Source: Cycas panzhihuaensis (lineage: Eukaryota; Cycadophyta). Taken from it: 64,000 bases of DNA. Under the pieces are notes generated by a model. It did no database searches, was not told the origin of the DNA, and saw only the letters and a list, made by a program, of their open reading frames with translations. The position numbers and the translations under genes are program-made. The stretch is taken from NCBI GenBank assembly GCA_023213395.1, contig CM041465.1, positions 42,353,741 through 42,417,740 on the forward strand, written 5' to 3'. Shown here piece after piece: positions 62,870-64,000 of the stretch (position 1 is its first letter; every line of letters starts with the position of its first letter).

Positions 62870-63660
62870 TTAGCTCCTTAAGGTTTGGATGTTTTATCCA
62901 CATCAGCTCAAACCTGAATGGTGACCCCATATACTTTTGGATATCAAAGAATTCAAGTTAAAGGGGGGAGTGATCTGACATCATCTTTAAAAGAGCTTCT
63001 AGCCTGAAGTTGTCATGATAGCTAGTCCAAGTATAATTAACTAACATTTTGTCTAATCTCACCTATATGTGGTGGTTCCTAATCCTCTTATTTGTCCAGG
63101 TATACTTGGCCCCTCTTAGGGGTACATTCATTACTTCTTCTATTTGCATGAAGGTGCCCAAATTTCCTATACTACTTGTCTAATCTCCATGACCTCCTTT
63201 CTTCTCTCTGGGAGATAGGGTAGTGTTAAAATCTCTTCCAACTAGACAGGGCCCCTCCCACTCCATGTGCCCCTCTAGGATCTATTCCCAAAGAGTCCTC
63301 TTACCTTTCCCTTAGGTAGGAGCATAGATATTTGTATCCCTCTACTTTACATTTATCCCCCTAGATATTATCCAGGTGGATATGTAATGCTCTTCCATCT
63401 TATATAGATCTCCATACCACTCCTTTGGGTTCCACATGACTTCCAATCCCCTTGAACCTGGGTGACCATCCATCCCTAACATATCTGCCTTTTTCCATAT
63501 CTTATCCTTAAGTCTAGCTCTATTTTCCTTAGTCAATTGAGTTTCTTATAAAAATAAAATATCTAGTTTCATTCTCATGTAGAGATCCTTCACCGCTCTT
63601 TGCTTAGAGGGAGCATTTAACCCTCTTATGTTCCAAGAGATAATCTTCATCTCCTCCTCT
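62870..63660 (-). pseudogene. LINE-3 AP-type endonuclease
   Basis: MKIISWNIRGLNAPSKQRAV (about 63590-63650) keeps the Trp-Asn pair. MLGMDGHPGSRGLEVMWNPK (63418-63477), VGRDFNTTLSPREKKGGHGD (about 63190-63250) and MMSDHSPL (about 62965-62990) cover the catalytic segments. Stops interrupt it in at least five places. Confidence 0.85.
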
Positions 63661-64000
63661 TGGTACTCCAAGCTTCCCTTCTTTCTTCTTTCTATAGTTC
63701 TCTACCCTCCTCTCTGCCCCTTAATCTAAGTCCCTCATAACCTCCTTCCTTTAGCATTCTCTAGCTTCCTTGGTCTATTTATGATGCCACTTTTCTCTCC
63801 CTTATCATCTTAAGAGTGGGCCTCCCCAGTGTTTTGTCAGATCCCACATCAGGGCCCTTATGTTGCCCCATACCACTTTGATCCTTATGGAGGTCCTTTC
63901 CTTTATCCTTCCAAATCCTTTTAAGTCCCCCTAAGGCGTCCTCCACTAGGGCAATAGACCTCCCCTTTGGCCTTTCTTGATCCTCTCAGGGTTGTCCTCT
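63661..64000 (-). pseudogene. LINE-3 ORF1 3' end (probable)
   Basis: A basic, stop-containing frame precedes the endonuclease ATG, where ORF1 ends in other plant L1 elements. Too short and damaged for a domain call. Confidence 0.4.

Larger units (their letters stand above)
59277..64000 (-). mobile_element. LINE-3 (L1-type), running off the right edge
   Basis: T-run at 59277-59291 (A-tail), then RNase H, zinc-finger, RT and endonuclease modules. The ORF1 to ORF2 junction is at about 63650 and upstream sequence reaches the window end. Same family and strand as LINE-1 and LINE-2. Stops and frameshifts are frequent. Confidence 0.88.

Overview
The window looks like nuclear DNA of a seed plant with a large, repeat-rich genome, probably a gymnosperm or similar. 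It is AT-rich and most of it is nested, decayed retrotransposons. The one clear host gene, a plastid glucose transporter, has long introns. No bacterial-type operon, rRNA gene or CRISPR array is visible, and many open reading frames are chance or TE-derived.

Layout, left to right. 1-1748 is unassigned apart from an internal repeat pair. 1749-11509 is a decayed Ty1-copia element (+ strand) split by a complete antisense Ty3-gypsy element at 4243-9835. That insert has about 900 bp LTRs and an exact GTAAC target duplication; it keeps gag, protease and the integrase tail but has lost RT, RNase H and the integrase core. A second copia RT scrap follows at about 11985-12392, then a complete 325 bp TRIM-type miniature element at 12846-13170. 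15674-19349 (- strand) holds six well-phased exons of a plastidic glucose transporter (pGlcT type), including a GC-AG intron; the C-terminal half is not found in the window. 20903-21051 is a TA microsatellite. 23866-28152 (- strand) is an LTR element with two 454 bp LTRs and no coding capacity.

Three L1-type LINE copies, all on the - strand, dominate the right half: LINE-1 (30195-33990 plus 40735-41170), LINE-2 (about 51883-58190, near full length) and LINE-3 (59277 to the window end). LINE-1 is split by a chromovirus-like Ty3-gypsy element at 33991-40734 (+). Between LINE-1 and LINE-2 lie a copia-type LTR with primer-binding site (41175-41487) and a gag fragment split by a GC-rich insertion of unknown type (about 43673-46262), then a decayed minus-strand coding region of unknown family (about 47200-49870).

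The elements do not work together as a system. They form a layered insertion record: copia then gypsy, and LINE then gypsy. Almost all TE reading frames carry stops that fit C-to-T decay of Gln and Trp codons. The most unusual items are the TRIM, the RT-less gypsy element, the GC-rich insertion, the non-coding 4.3 kb LTR element and the unidentified minus-strand coding remnant.
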